From assembly GCA_963556195.1 (NCBI GenBank), contig OY744533.1:48039749-48103748 (forward strand): a stretch of DNA of 64,000 nt. The letters are read 5' to 3'. The DNA is from Sepiola atlantica (Eukaryota; Mollusca; Cephalopoda; Sepiida; Sepiolidae). Of the stretch, positions 54,232 through 64,000 are shown piece by piece (position 1 is the stretch's first letter; every line of letters starts with the position of its first letter). A program made the position numbers and the translations under genes. Under the pieces are notes generated by a model, which was not told the DNA's origin, did no database searches, and worked only from the letters and a program-made list of their open reading frames with translations.

Positions 54232-57055
54232 AGTTCACCCCAAACAAGGCAGGTCGCCACTGTAGACGTAAGGGGCTACTGAAAAAAAGGGTGAGAGTTT
54301 TTTTTTAGGGGGGTCTACCTAAATTAAGAGCTGCGCAGCGAGATGTCTGTTTACATTAGTTTTAAATTTCTGCATGTCAGTACCGTCAGGAAAACAGGGA
54401 GCAGGGAGGGAGTCCAGCAGCACAATGAAAGAAGCTTTTACAGTAGAAAGCTATTCGGCACTTGGAGACCTCAACAGTAAATGGATGGGATTTGGCAGAT
54501 TGTCAGGTTGGTCGAGTGAATTTACGTCGTGGGGGTACCAGAGCAGCAAGCTCATCAGAGCACAATCCATTGAAGTAGATGTAAAACAGGCACAAGGAAG
54601 CAACATTGCGGCTATGTGACATGGGCTGGAGCTTGGTGGATAGTGAGAGACCTATCAAGTTGACAACTCTTTTTTGGACCTTGTCTAAGAGACAGAGAAA
54701 GTGAGAGAGAGACTAGTGAATAATGCATCAGCCCAGATGTGGACACAATATTCCATGCATGGGTGGATGGTGGCTTTGTAGAGATACAGGATGATGTCAG
54801 GTGTAAGCAGCTTATTAGCACGGTAGAGGGAGCCCACCTTCTTTGCTGCAGCCTTGGCAATGTCTTCAATGTATTTGTTCTAATTCATGTTACCTGTGAA
54901 TGTTAGGCCGAGGAGTTTGAATGTGGAACTCTCAGGTAGGGTGTTATTTGCCATGACAATCGGTGGTTGGAGAGGTTTCTTGTAGTTATTGAAAGAAAGT
55001 AGCTTTGTCTTTGCGGCATTAAAAGTTACCAACCATTTATGACCCCAATCCACTACAGCCTGGAGGTCATTTCCTAAGGATTCAGCCATTGCCTCGGATA
55101 TGATCGCGTTCGTTTTGCCCACATGACGAGAGTAAAGCGTGATGCCGTCAGCCAATAAGCCAATCTCAGACTCAATGTCATCAGGGAGATCGTTTATGAA
55201 GATCAGGAACAATAAAGGTCCAAGGATAGATCCCTGGGGTACACCAACATTTATGTCATGTTGATTAGATGAACGGCCATCGAGGACAACCTGGATCTTC
55301 ATTTTGATTATGAAGTATCTAATTATATTAAGTAATTGCCCAGTAATACTGTATGAGCGTATTTTCAGGAGAAGCCCTTTATGTCATGCCTTGTCAAAGG
55401 CTCTGGATATATCAAGCGCTACTGTCCTAGCTTCACCTGCCTTGTCGAGTGTATGATACATGCGTTCAGAGATGACCGTTAGGATGTCTACAGTAGATCG
55501 TGCTTGTCTAAACCCATACTGGCGGTCAGAAAGAAGTTTAGCATTAACAAGGTGCCGAACTATCGCTAGATTGATTAAGGATTCAAAGATTTTAGAAAAG
55601 ATCGGGAGTAGACTGATTGGGCGGTAGTTCTGAGGATCGGTTCTATTCCCAGAATTCTTGTAGACTGATACCACAGAAGCAATTTTTCAGCTATCGGGGA
55701 AGCAGCATTCCGCTAGGCATTAATTGTACAGTTTGGAGAGGACAGCGGCCAGTTCAGCAGAGCATTTCTTTATTACTATTATTGATCAGGCCCGCAAGCT
55801 TTGGAGGTGTCAAAGTTTGTTATGATGTCTCTGACCTGGGATGGGGTGATGACCAGGTTATCAAGTGTGGCTTCGGTCCGCAATGGGAATTCAGGGAGGG
55901 GTGATTTTCTGAGTCAAAAGTGGAGTTTGAGGCAAAGCGCTGGACAAATAATTCAGCCTTATAAGTTGCCGTTCAAACAACATCATTGTAGTTCGATAGT
56001 GGGGGAATCGTTTATTGACCATTGTCTACCACACTATTGAAGATTTTCTAGAAATCACGAGTACCTAGTTTTTGTGACTGAATGCGTTTTTTTTGTTGTT
56101 AACTCAGTATACCTTCTCTTTGCTCCACCTATCACCGTCTTACAATTATTTCTTGACTCTATAAATGTTTGTCTATTAGTAGCTGACTTATGACAGCCCA
56201 ATTTACAGAATGCTTGCTGCCTCTCAGCAATAGCAGCTGCATATTCCGAGGTGAACCATTGGGGAGAGTGGGGCTTGCTAAAGAATTTTCGTATGGAGAC
56301 ATCGGCTTCAATGCCTGCTTTGAGCCATTCAGTTAAATCATTTGCACACTGGTCAGCAGAGAGTGAGTAGGTTTTTCTTCCATGAGCGTCGCTGATGTGA
56401 TTTCTGATTGACTCAAAATCAGCCTGCTCGTAGTATCTCGTTATTTTGAGCAACGGCTCATCAGCTTTTGGACGACTTTTTAGGGTGATCTGAATCATTA
56501 GCACAATGTGATCAGCATTCCCGAGTGGGCTATGAGCTTTCGTCACACAAGCCTCTAAAAGATCTACAAGTGAGGCTTGCCGATCTACTCGATCTGGGAT
56601 GCGGGTCGCGAAATCGACAGTGAGAGAGGGAGTGAACTAAGGAGAAATTTTACGTAGAGTTGCCGGCTACGTCAGTAAGGCTTGAGAATCCCAACCAGTC
56701 ACGGTGGTGTGCACTAAAATCTCCAAATACATGTATCTGGGCATTCGAGTCAAGTGAAAGTGATTTATCTATGCTTTCAGAGACAGAGTTTAGCAGGGTA
56801 CAGTCCTGGGTCGAAGGGGAACAGTTTAGGAAATATAAGTAACTAACGCTGTGATATAAAGTCAATCTAAAGCACATGTAGTCGTGGTCATCAGATTCTA
56901 ACGCATGTTCTCTAGTGAGGGGTGGGTGTTCTGAACATAAACTCCTAGCCAGAGTATTTACGGTAGAGTGGGAGGTAGTCAGCCATGTCAAAGTGGTGAG
57001 AGGAGATTGAGGAATGAAGGTGTTTTCACTTAGTGCCAGGCACTCCTACATTTAC
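54232..57055 (-). mobile_element. AP-endonuclease-type LINE (Jockey/CR1/I group), copy 3, inserted in Penelope-like relic
   Basis: Longest copy of this family, read right to left. The endonuclease end at 56991-56650 has HVFGDFSAHHRDWLGF (a GDFNAHH-type catalytic motif), then SPLGNADHIVL near 56530. The linker is 56546-56055. RT runs over 55674-54880 with NYRPISLLPIFSKIFESL, YGFRQARSTVD and VPQGSILGPLLFLIFINDLP; the catalytic Y/FADD box is damaged (LADGITLYS). The post-RT region continues to 'GGTGAACTATGTTAAAAAAT' at about 54230. The stop after AFDKA (near 55383) is a Trp-to-stop change, and other frameshifts occur near 56050, 54880 and 54700. It is inactive. Confidence 0.85.
54880..55674 (-). 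pseudogene. reverse transcriptase domain of LINE copy 3
   Basis: Two long frames (55674-55384 and 55302-54880) separated by a stop and a short shift contain the RT fingers and palm. Motifs in order: PQNYRPISLLPIFSKIFESL; QYGFRQARSTVDILTVISER; TVALDISRAFDKA (first catalytic Asp); GVPQGSILGPLLFLIFINDL; LADGITLYS (second catalytic site, one Asp lost to Gly); and then GHKWLVTFNAAKTKLLSF. The enzyme would copy the LINE RNA at the target nick; this one cannot. Confidence 0.85.
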
Positions 57056-58585
57056 TTTAAATAACCGTGAATCTGATTTCAAAAACAACCTTTCAATTAG
57101 ACATATTTGCCTATTTCGATCTGATATAGATTTCGTAAAGAAAATATATTAGATATATTAGATACAATCAGACACTAAATAAAATACCCCCTTTAGATTT
57201 ATTTTCCCACATCTGTCAGGTTTCATAACTGGAAACATAAACATCATACGAAATTTTTGACATAGAATCCTACTACCAATCGATTACACCAATATTGTTA
57301 AATCAGGCCCTCATCCTCGCTAAAAAACGTCTACCTAACTCCAACTTAAATAGATCTAATTTTAGTGGCCAGGAAATCTATAGTACATTTTGATGGTAAA
57401 TCCTGGACTATGAATAACACCCCTAACCCCATTCAATATCCTGATGTGTTTAACAGAATCAGCACAACTTACTGAACTTGTAGGTCTATTCCTGCTAAAT
57501 TAAATTTATCTGCATTTCAAGGATGATGTCGAAATAAGGAGAGGCCTTCATAAAGATGATGTTCTCCTGACTATAAGATCTACTAATAGAGTATATGAAA
57601 AAACTAAGAATAGTCTCCGTAATCCCGTGAAAAACTTTAGATTAAAAATTATTTTCGACATTAACAAAAAAGTAGTAAAGTACATAGATGTAACTCTAAA
57701 CCTTCTGAGTAAAGCATGAACCATACAACAAACCAAGCAGAATATTATATTACGCCAATAAAGAATCCAACCATCCTAAATCAATTATTAATTCTATAGT
57801 ACCTAATTTCCAATATATCATCTAATGAACTCATATTTGAAGCTATCCCTCTATTCTATAACGATGCCATAAATTTCAGGTTAAAACAAAGACATTAAAT
57901 ATTTTAGATCTTCTGAAAATATCTCTAATAGTTATCATAATAAAAGAATTATAGACTCTAATTCAAATATTATCACCAATAATATGGCAATAAATAGAAA
58001 CCCCTACCAAGCCCATCTAATAATACTAGAAATAACCTAGTGGACCAAACTACCATCGATGAAAATAATAATAGAAATAATGGAAGGTTATCTAGATCTA
58101 AAACGAGTACTACTAAAAACAGACAGCGATCTTGTTTATGGTTTAACTCACCATTCAATAAAAATATACAAACTAATATCCGTAAAATATATTTTTTTAA
58201 ATTGCTGACGACAATTTTAAAGCATCGCATAAGTATAGTAAATTTTTCAATAGGAACACTATAAAAATGTATTTATCTACTGTTCCAAACTTGGAACAAA
58301 GAATAATAGGTTCTAACTATGCGAAAATAAATATATCCTCCCAAAACAATAGTATAGTTCTATCTAACCTTCTTTGTAACTGTAATGACAAAATGTATGC
58401 TCGTTGAATTAGTCATGTAAGCATTTACAACTTCACGGTAATACAAACCGATATTCAGAACATCAATAATGATAGTTACCCTAATACTAATGGGGCTGAT
58501 ATTAGTAATGATAGCACCATTTTCGACATCAATGAAATAAGTAGAAACAACACACCTACCACTATTAACTCTCTAACTACACAAG

Positions 58586-58590
<5 letters not shown>
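57055..58590 (+). mobile_element. Penelope-like element relic, right part
   Basis: Fragments in order: VYEKTKNSLRNPVKNFRLK, IIFDINKKVVKYIDVTLNL (57590-57715); HNKRIID near 57940; and an open frame 58040-58264 with NRQRSCLWFNSPFNKNIQTN followed by IRKIYF. Then comes a CNC pair near 58378. The WFNPPFNKN-VQTNIGK signature followed by a C-N-C region is what I know from GIY-YIG-containing Penelope-like elements of invertebrates. There are many stops, and the GIY-YIG endonuclease itself is not preserved. It ends in (TA)n at 58590. Confidence 0.55.

Positions 58591-58634
<44 letters not shown>
58590..58634. repeat. (TA)n microsatellite
   Basis: About 22 TA units at the end of the Penelope-like relic. 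Confidence 0.97.
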
Positions 58635-58635
<1 letters not shown>

Positions 58636-58639
58636 CATA

Positions 58640-60240
58640 ATATAAAATGAAATAATAAAATAAGGTGCGAATCAAATTTAATTATAATTCAAAATTCAGG
58701 CAAAGTAACTCAACGTCCTTAACTCATGAGTTTTCAAAGATAATTCTTCTCATCAGAGGACCATTACCGCAGTGACGTTACTGCAGGTGATAAAATTACA
58801 CTTTGAAAATACATAAAAATATATACAAAAATACATAAAAGTACATAACACATCAAATATATAAAGCAAAAAACATACTTATTTGTTAAAGTTATAAAAT
58901 CCATCCACGTCATACAAATTAAAATAGTGTTTATTTTTTTAGGGGGGTGGGGTTTATTCTTATTTAGTAACGTTGATTTTTTCACTTTTCGGGTAAAGTA
59001 AAAAAAAAAAACGTTAATTCTCTTTTGAAAAGTCACAAAACTGAAAAGAAAAATGTTGTATTCTGGGGTGGGGGGATAAAATGGCAATTCTATGCTTATT
59101 TTTAATAATGAAGACAATTCTCTATTTTTAGATAATTGCAATTGATTGGTTTATGTGAGTAACGTGAGACAAATCCTGGCGGCCAGTGGAGTCAAGTGAC
59201 GGTATGTGGCGGCGACAAAAAGTGTTGTTTCTTTTTACTACTAACCCGAAGTCCGGTGGTAAAACGAAAAATACATTTTTAGAAATGTATGTATTGTATT
59301 ACCCATCTTTCGCGGAAAGAAAAAACAACAATTATTTTAGAATACAGATTGGGGGATCAGTTTTGCATTTTGGTTTCTTCAGAAACAAGTCAGTCATTTT
59401 AATTTATTTTTAATGATTCAAAAAATTGGTTGAATTACTTCGTGAACCTTAGAAATCTGAAAGGAATTTAGAAGCATTTAAACTGTTGAGGAGAAATAAC
59501 TTTAAACTGGCATGAAGGTTTGCTAAGAATTTTTATTCTTAGCAAATCCTCATATAGTAAAAGATTGAAAGTTTTGGAAATTTTGTAGGCCGAAAAATAT
59601 TGTCGCCACCTTTATTAAAAATCGAGACGAAACTAAGGATACGTAACACGTACATTTATAAAGAAAGGTGAAACATCTTAAATCTCTCTTTATCCAAACC
59701 CCAATACATATTTAAAAAATAAGTAAGCTTGTATATTAAATAAAATAAAGGAAAAAATCAAATAAATTTCGTCGAATTGAATTAAAGGAATATTTATTTT
59801 TTAACGAAAAAATAAATAAAATGTGGGCATTTATAACGACAAAAGGGGTGAAAAAACAAAAGCAACAAATAAATATTACGAAAAGACAGATAAGTTACTC
59901 TTCTACTAATCTGGATAAGTTTATGTGTGTTTTAACTTATTTTTTAAAAAAATTTGTTAAAAAAAAACCTGGTGTCCACCTGTTCATATAAGTCTGTACC
60001 AGTGCTTCTAATCTATATACCCTTACAACCCTGTACATACTTATACAAGGTACGACCTTATAATGCATGCAGTGGTGAGGCTTTGGGAAAATGCTGTGTA
60101 ATACATTAGTTATTATAACTCCCAAGCCCACTCTGACCCGGATAAACAGTATCTGCCATGGCCCCATATATGAATTGAACCAAAACTATCGTTGACGTGC
60201 TATTTCTTTACAAAATATACGCCTGTCTATTATAGAATTA
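58640..60240. other. anonymous stretch
   Basis: AT-rich with poly-A and G-run interruptions. The 125-codon minus-strand frame at 58764-59141 is Phe/Ile-rich without domain features. No gene is supported. Confidence 0.45.
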
Positions 60241-60249
60241 TGATACAAA

Positions 60250-60505
60250 TCAGTCCGACAATGGCTTTGTGGCTGTCAGGCTGACGTATTGCTATCTTCA
60301 ATCCGAAGAGGTCCATACTCTCAGAAATTATCTTCTGTCTGGGAATAGGTTAGTTCATTGCTAATAACCTGAGGCGCACATACCGGGGAATGCCGACGAG
60401 CTACTCAGGCATTTTTATAGGCCAGAGTGCGCTTATCCACTTGCGCTGGTTGCTCAAAACCACAACTGACCTTGTGTCTAACCTCCTGGCAAGTACGTAA
60501 ATAAT
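60250..60505 (+). repeat. SINE-like dispersed element, copy 3
   Basis: From about 60350 it matches copies 1 and 2 ('CTGAGGCGCACATACCGGGG', 'AATGCCGACGAGCTACTCAG'). It then ends with 'ACTGACCTTGTGTCTAACCT' and 'GTACGTAAATAAT', the tail type of the SINE at 5014-5140. It links the two SINE forms into one family. Confidence 0.65.
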
Positions 60506-60509
60506 CTAT

Positions 60510-61028
60510 GCCTACAAAACAAATTAATCTACAAAACAATCGCAGAGAAAAAAAAACATATGTTTTACGGTTTCAGCATAAAAATAACCAAACGACGATT
60601 GACATACAGTCAAAATTTAACAACCGACTAAACTGTATATAGATACACACACGCAAAATATCCATCTATGTATATATGTGTGCATATATTCACACACGCT
60701 CATCCGTATGCAACAATTACACACACGAACACGTTTGTACGTGTATAAATTTTTATAAATGTATACTATCACTTACGTCTATACAAATATATGTTTGTAT
60801 ATCACCATATATATACACACGCAATAAAAAAAATACTATAGTTTTTTTAAAACATTGTGTATAATATAAACATTCTTACAGCATATGGAAACTTTGACAC
60901 TGAGAAATAAATCTTTAAAAAAATAAGACATTAATATTTATTAATATATTTCATATACAATATTTAAAGATAAATCTCTTCTTCAAAGCCGTTATTTGTC
61001 TCAAAATATTAGATATTAAGTATGTAAT
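60510..61028. other. anonymous stretch with CA/TA-rich patches
   Basis: Many short ACACAC and TATATA runs; no gene. Confidence 0.5.
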
Positions 61029-61029
61029 A

Positions 61030-61031
<2 letters not shown>

Positions 61032-61089
<58 letters not shown>
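61032..61089. repeat. (TA)n microsatellite
   Basis: About 29 TA units. Confidence 0.97.
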
Positions 61090-61092
<3 letters not shown>

Positions 61093-61163
61093 TATCTTGA
61101 TAAAAATGTAAAAAAAAGAATAATTCCTTATAATACGATATAATTTCTGCGATCCCTAGTAAA

Positions 61164-61232
61164 GATTCGATGGCTTAGTTGGTAAAGCACCGAGGTCCAC
61201 GTTACGAATCTTGTTCCTTTTAGGCGCACTGA
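61164..61232 (+). repeat. tRNA-like SINE head
   Basis: A-box-like TGGCTTAGTTGG (61171-61182) and a weak B box (GTTACGAATCTTG, 61201-61213) at near-normal spacing; the same A box occurs in the SINE at 44180-44344. The B box deviates from consensus, so it is probably inactive. Confidence 0.5.
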
Positions 61233-61422
61233 CGTGTATTGAAATGACATGAGATATGTTTATTGAACCTTTATAAAATTAGCCTTGAGATGAGAGAGCG
61301 GAGAGTTAAAAATCAGTGTCGTGTAAAGAGGGTGAGGAAGGGGGAGAGGGCGAGAATAAGATCAGGCACGGGGAAGGTGTCTATATTTGACACCTACAAC
61401 ATATTTGTATCTCATAATTTAC

Positions 61423-61469
<47 letters not shown>

Positions 61470-61510
61470 TTATGTAATACACAGTATTCTAAAATTGTAA
61501 GAAACACGGA

Positions 61511-61543
<33 letters not shown>
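61423..61543. repeat. (GATA)n and (TA)n microsatellites
   Basis: Eleven GATA units at 61423-61467 and TA units at 61516-61543. Confidence 0.96.
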
Positions 61544-61547
<4 letters not shown>

Positions 61548-61549
61548 CA

Positions 61550-62880
61550 GTATATGTAGCGAGTCACCTTTTCCCCTCTCTTCATTCCAAACATTAACAG
61601 TCCTGGTATCACCTTAAATCAACATCTAGTAGTTAGGTCACAACATACATGTTGCTATACAACACGAAAACCAGCAAAATGTTTGCACATTTTTAATGTA
61701 TTTCTTAGATACACCAATGACCCGAAAAACCACTACGCATGGAATTGTTGATAAAATCTACAACCCTTTCTGCAATCTAACCTTATAGGGTACAACTAAA
61801 CTTCAGTGTATGCCTGACTTGTACACCAAGTTTCAGTTATGGATGTTCAGCGGTAACTTTTTTATCACTATTCAATGATATATGGGGGCACTTTAGTTGT
61901 CGTCTCATTAGTAGAAGGTTTGATTCTGAGTGGGTCTCACACTCACTAGCCCATAAACGCCCAGGTTTGGATCTGAAGGATTACCTCAAAGATCATGTCG
62001 GCCAAAACAATCTTTAGATTATTCTTGAACTGAGAAAAATCAGGGCGCCACCAAGAGAGACGTGTGTCAGAGTTCTGTCACGGGGTGTTTGTAAACCGCG
62101 ATACAAAAAACACATTTGAACACATTAGACTGAAACTCGGTGAACAAGTCAAGCATAGAGGGGAATCTATTTATATTAAATATAATTAAGTTGCAGAAAG
62201 CGTTGTGGCTGAGTGTCATTTGGGGAAGAAGACACCCTGTATCATCTTTTTATTTACAATTAATTGGGGGTTAATGAATCTGATTGCACACAGTCTGTGT
62301 TCGTCTGACAGCAAAATATGATGAGGCATGATTTGACTCGTCACAACATCACTTTACATTTCTGTCAAATCCAAATTTAATCAGTCTCTCACCTATATCA
62401 TATAACAACATACCGACTCTCCGCATAGAATGAGATATTCACTGAAATTTAGTATTACGAAAATAAACTTATATTTTTTTAATTTTGTCCTTAACTTTAT
62501 ATTCGTTGGGCTGGGTGTAGCAATATTGGACGTGTATATGTTAAAATTGTGTTAAAAGCGGAATTTTCCACATACGGTTAGAGTAAGCAGAAGTGAAAAA
62601 TTCCATTAGAAATTAAAGACTAAAATTAAAGCTACATGTACAGGATATGGCGTAATGGACAGGAGTGACACGTTGCGAAGAAGATAGAAAACTATTCTCT
62701 TTGGCTGGCGTGCTGATTCAATTCAGACGTCATTTCCATAGCTCTACCCCAATGTGAGATAAAACTAATCGTAAACTTTTGGCAGCCATTACAGAGCTGA
62801 AAAGTTCAAGATAATATTTTCTTCTTTTTATTCCGTATATGGGCATGTACACAAACTTGACATTTTAAATTCATCGTTGT
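61550..62880. other. anonymous stretch
   Basis: No long open frame and no recognised repeat. Slightly GC-richer patches (about 61900-62160) show no motif I can name. Confidence 0.4.
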
Positions 62881-62889
62881 GACATTCTC

Positions 62890-63400
62890 AGTCAACATGA
62901 ATTGAAATGAATAGATAGAAGATACTGCCAAATCTGCTGCAAAAAGGTAGATTTCTTTCTATCAGGCTAGAAAACCTCTCACACCCGCCACTATCATATC
63001 TTTATAAAGCCACTATTCGCCAGTGCATGGAGTATTGCTGGCACATCTTAGCTGTTGCACAAAATACTAGCTGCTCCCTCTTGCACAGGGTGCAAAAAAT
63101 AGGTTTAATAAGTCCCGCACTGTCTGCCAAGCATCAGCCTTTGTCACACCGCCGCAGTGTTGCACCTCTGTGCTTGTTTTACAAGTACTTCGTCGGATTA
63201 AGCTCCGATTAACTTACGGCACTTGTACCCCCACAAGGAAAATACTCCTGGCCCATCATCAGCAGCAAAATCTCACCTCTTCATTATAGATGTTCTTAGA
63301 TGTCGGATGATTTTCTACTTTAATAGTTTCTTTCCTCGAACCGCTTGTCTTTAGAATTCCTTTCTTGCTCCCTGTTTGCTCGACCGTACAAATTGGAAGA
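62890..63400 (+). mobile_element. AP-endonuclease-type LINE, 3' end (copy 4)
   Basis: Parallels 28140-28640: 'CATGAATTGAAATGAATAGA', 'TTTATAAAGCCACTATTCGC', 'CATGGAGTATTGCTGGCACA' and 'CTTGTTTTACAAGTACTTCG'. Frame 63027-63212 (MEYCWHILAVAQNTSCSLLH) retains the I.PC.EYC.H.W-type segment. 5'-truncated and without RT. Confidence 0.7.
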
Positions 63401-63439
63401 AAGTGTTTCAGATATAAATAAAAATGCTTTTTCATCAAT

Positions 63440-63640
63440 AATTACCCCCGCCAAGGAGGTTATATTTCCGGTATAGTTTGTTTATTGCTGTGTTACTATT
63501 TTTGTTTGTTTATTTATATACAACCTAGTGTCCACATCGCTTAACGATTCGTCACCTAACTTGGTCAATATATCGGTCATTGTGTAACTTAGAAATAATT
63601 TAATTTTGGAATCTCAAAGTCAATGTCATGGAAAATGTAG
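63440..63640 (+). repeat. possible widespread 'GCCAAGGAGGTTAT' repeat
   Basis: 'CCCCCGCCAAGGAGGTTATA' followed by TTTGTTTGTTTAT-type sequence resembles a dispersed repeat common in marine invertebrate and fish genomes. Recognised from memory only; there is no second copy here. Confidence 0.4.
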
Positions 63641-64000
63641 AAGTCACACTTTTGGCAATAACTTCTTTGCTGTGCATCGTAATTTCGCCCATATTTTAGT
63701 CAATGTAGTCTTTCATCGTATCTGACCTTAATCTTGATCTTAAATCTTAACCTTGACAAGTTCAGTCACGGTCAAAATTTCGAGAAGATTTCAACTTTCG
63801 ATTTTTCAAAATTTGATATATATTTCTGATGATATTTGATAACAGTATACATCGATGAAAAATATAAACCTTATTAGATAAATAGTTTTTTTTTAATTAT
63901 ATACGTTTCCGTAAGGCCCAGATAAGATTTTGTCCTATCCTTACCTTGTCAGGCAACGGTATTCAGTCTCATGACTGACTTATGTTATTTATCCAATTGG

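Noticed and set aside
58764..59141. 125-codon minus-strand frame as a membrane protein
   Set aside because: Hydrophobicity follows from T/A-rich DNA with homopolymer runs; no charged flanks or conserved pattern.
61164..61232. functional tRNA gene
   Set aside because: The B box departs from consensus and no cloverleaf can be drawn by eye.

Overview
This is eukaryotic, metazoan, non-coding DNA made almost entirely of repeats. It is AT-rich, carries dozens of long (TA)n and (TAA)n microsatellites, and holds several unrelated retrotransposon types: restriction-like-endonuclease LINEs, an apurinic-endonuclease LINE, a probable Penelope-like element and a Ty3/gypsy-type LTR element. It also has a Tc1-like DNA transposon relic, tRNA-derived SINEs and foldback (hairpin) elements. 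The mix, with an interstitial TTAGGG-like block, best suits a large lophotrochozoan genome. A cephalopod mollusc such as an octopus is my guess, from general familiarity rather than a search. I find no convincing exon of an ordinary host gene. The nearest thing is a broken multicopy Cys/His-rich gene at 18.5-20.4 kb with a splice-acceptor-like site.

Layout. 1-6 kb: AT-rich DNA with weak tandem repeats, a 28S rRNA-derived fragment (about 3.85 kb) and a tRNA-derived SINE (5.0 kb). 6.2-17.2 kb: six consecutive pieces of R2/R4-type LINEs, all in the same orientation and each bounded by a (TAA)n array. This is the pattern expected of Dong/R4-like elements that insert into TAA repeats. The third copy is split by a nearly intact, very young 4,483-bp LTR retrotransposon on the minus strand (10470-14952). 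Its 371-bp LTRs differ at one position that I can see, it has a GTAGG target duplication, and its gag and pol frames are largely open. 18.0-20.4 kb: a tandem duplication, then a gene-bearing inverted repeat. 23-28.8 kb: a SINE, 3' ends of an AP-endonuclease LINE, a MITE-like palindromic element and a Tc1-like relic. 29-31 kb: (TA)n desert. 31.4-35.6 kb: a near-perfect inverted repeat with arms of about 1.66 kb and a spacer of about 0.8 kb. 36-38.9 kb: a LINE tail encoding a Cys/His finger, a possible promoter, four tandem hairpin units, a telomere-like block and more RLE-LINE fragments. 39-53 kb: mostly anonymous AT-rich sequence with dispersed repeats, a 125-bp tandem repeat, SINEs and three hairpin elements touching TA-rich microsatellites. 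53.7-58.6 kb: an AP-endonuclease LINE (minus strand) inserted into a Penelope-like relic (plus strand). 58.6-64 kb: SINEs, microsatellites and another LINE 3' end.

Only the LTR element could still be partly functional, and it shows three suspicious lesions: no gag ATG, no canonical primer-binding site, and a one-base homopolymer frameshift in pol. Everything else that codes is a relic with stops and frameshifts. The recurring theme is microsatellites serving as the docking sites or edges of mobile and foldback DNA.
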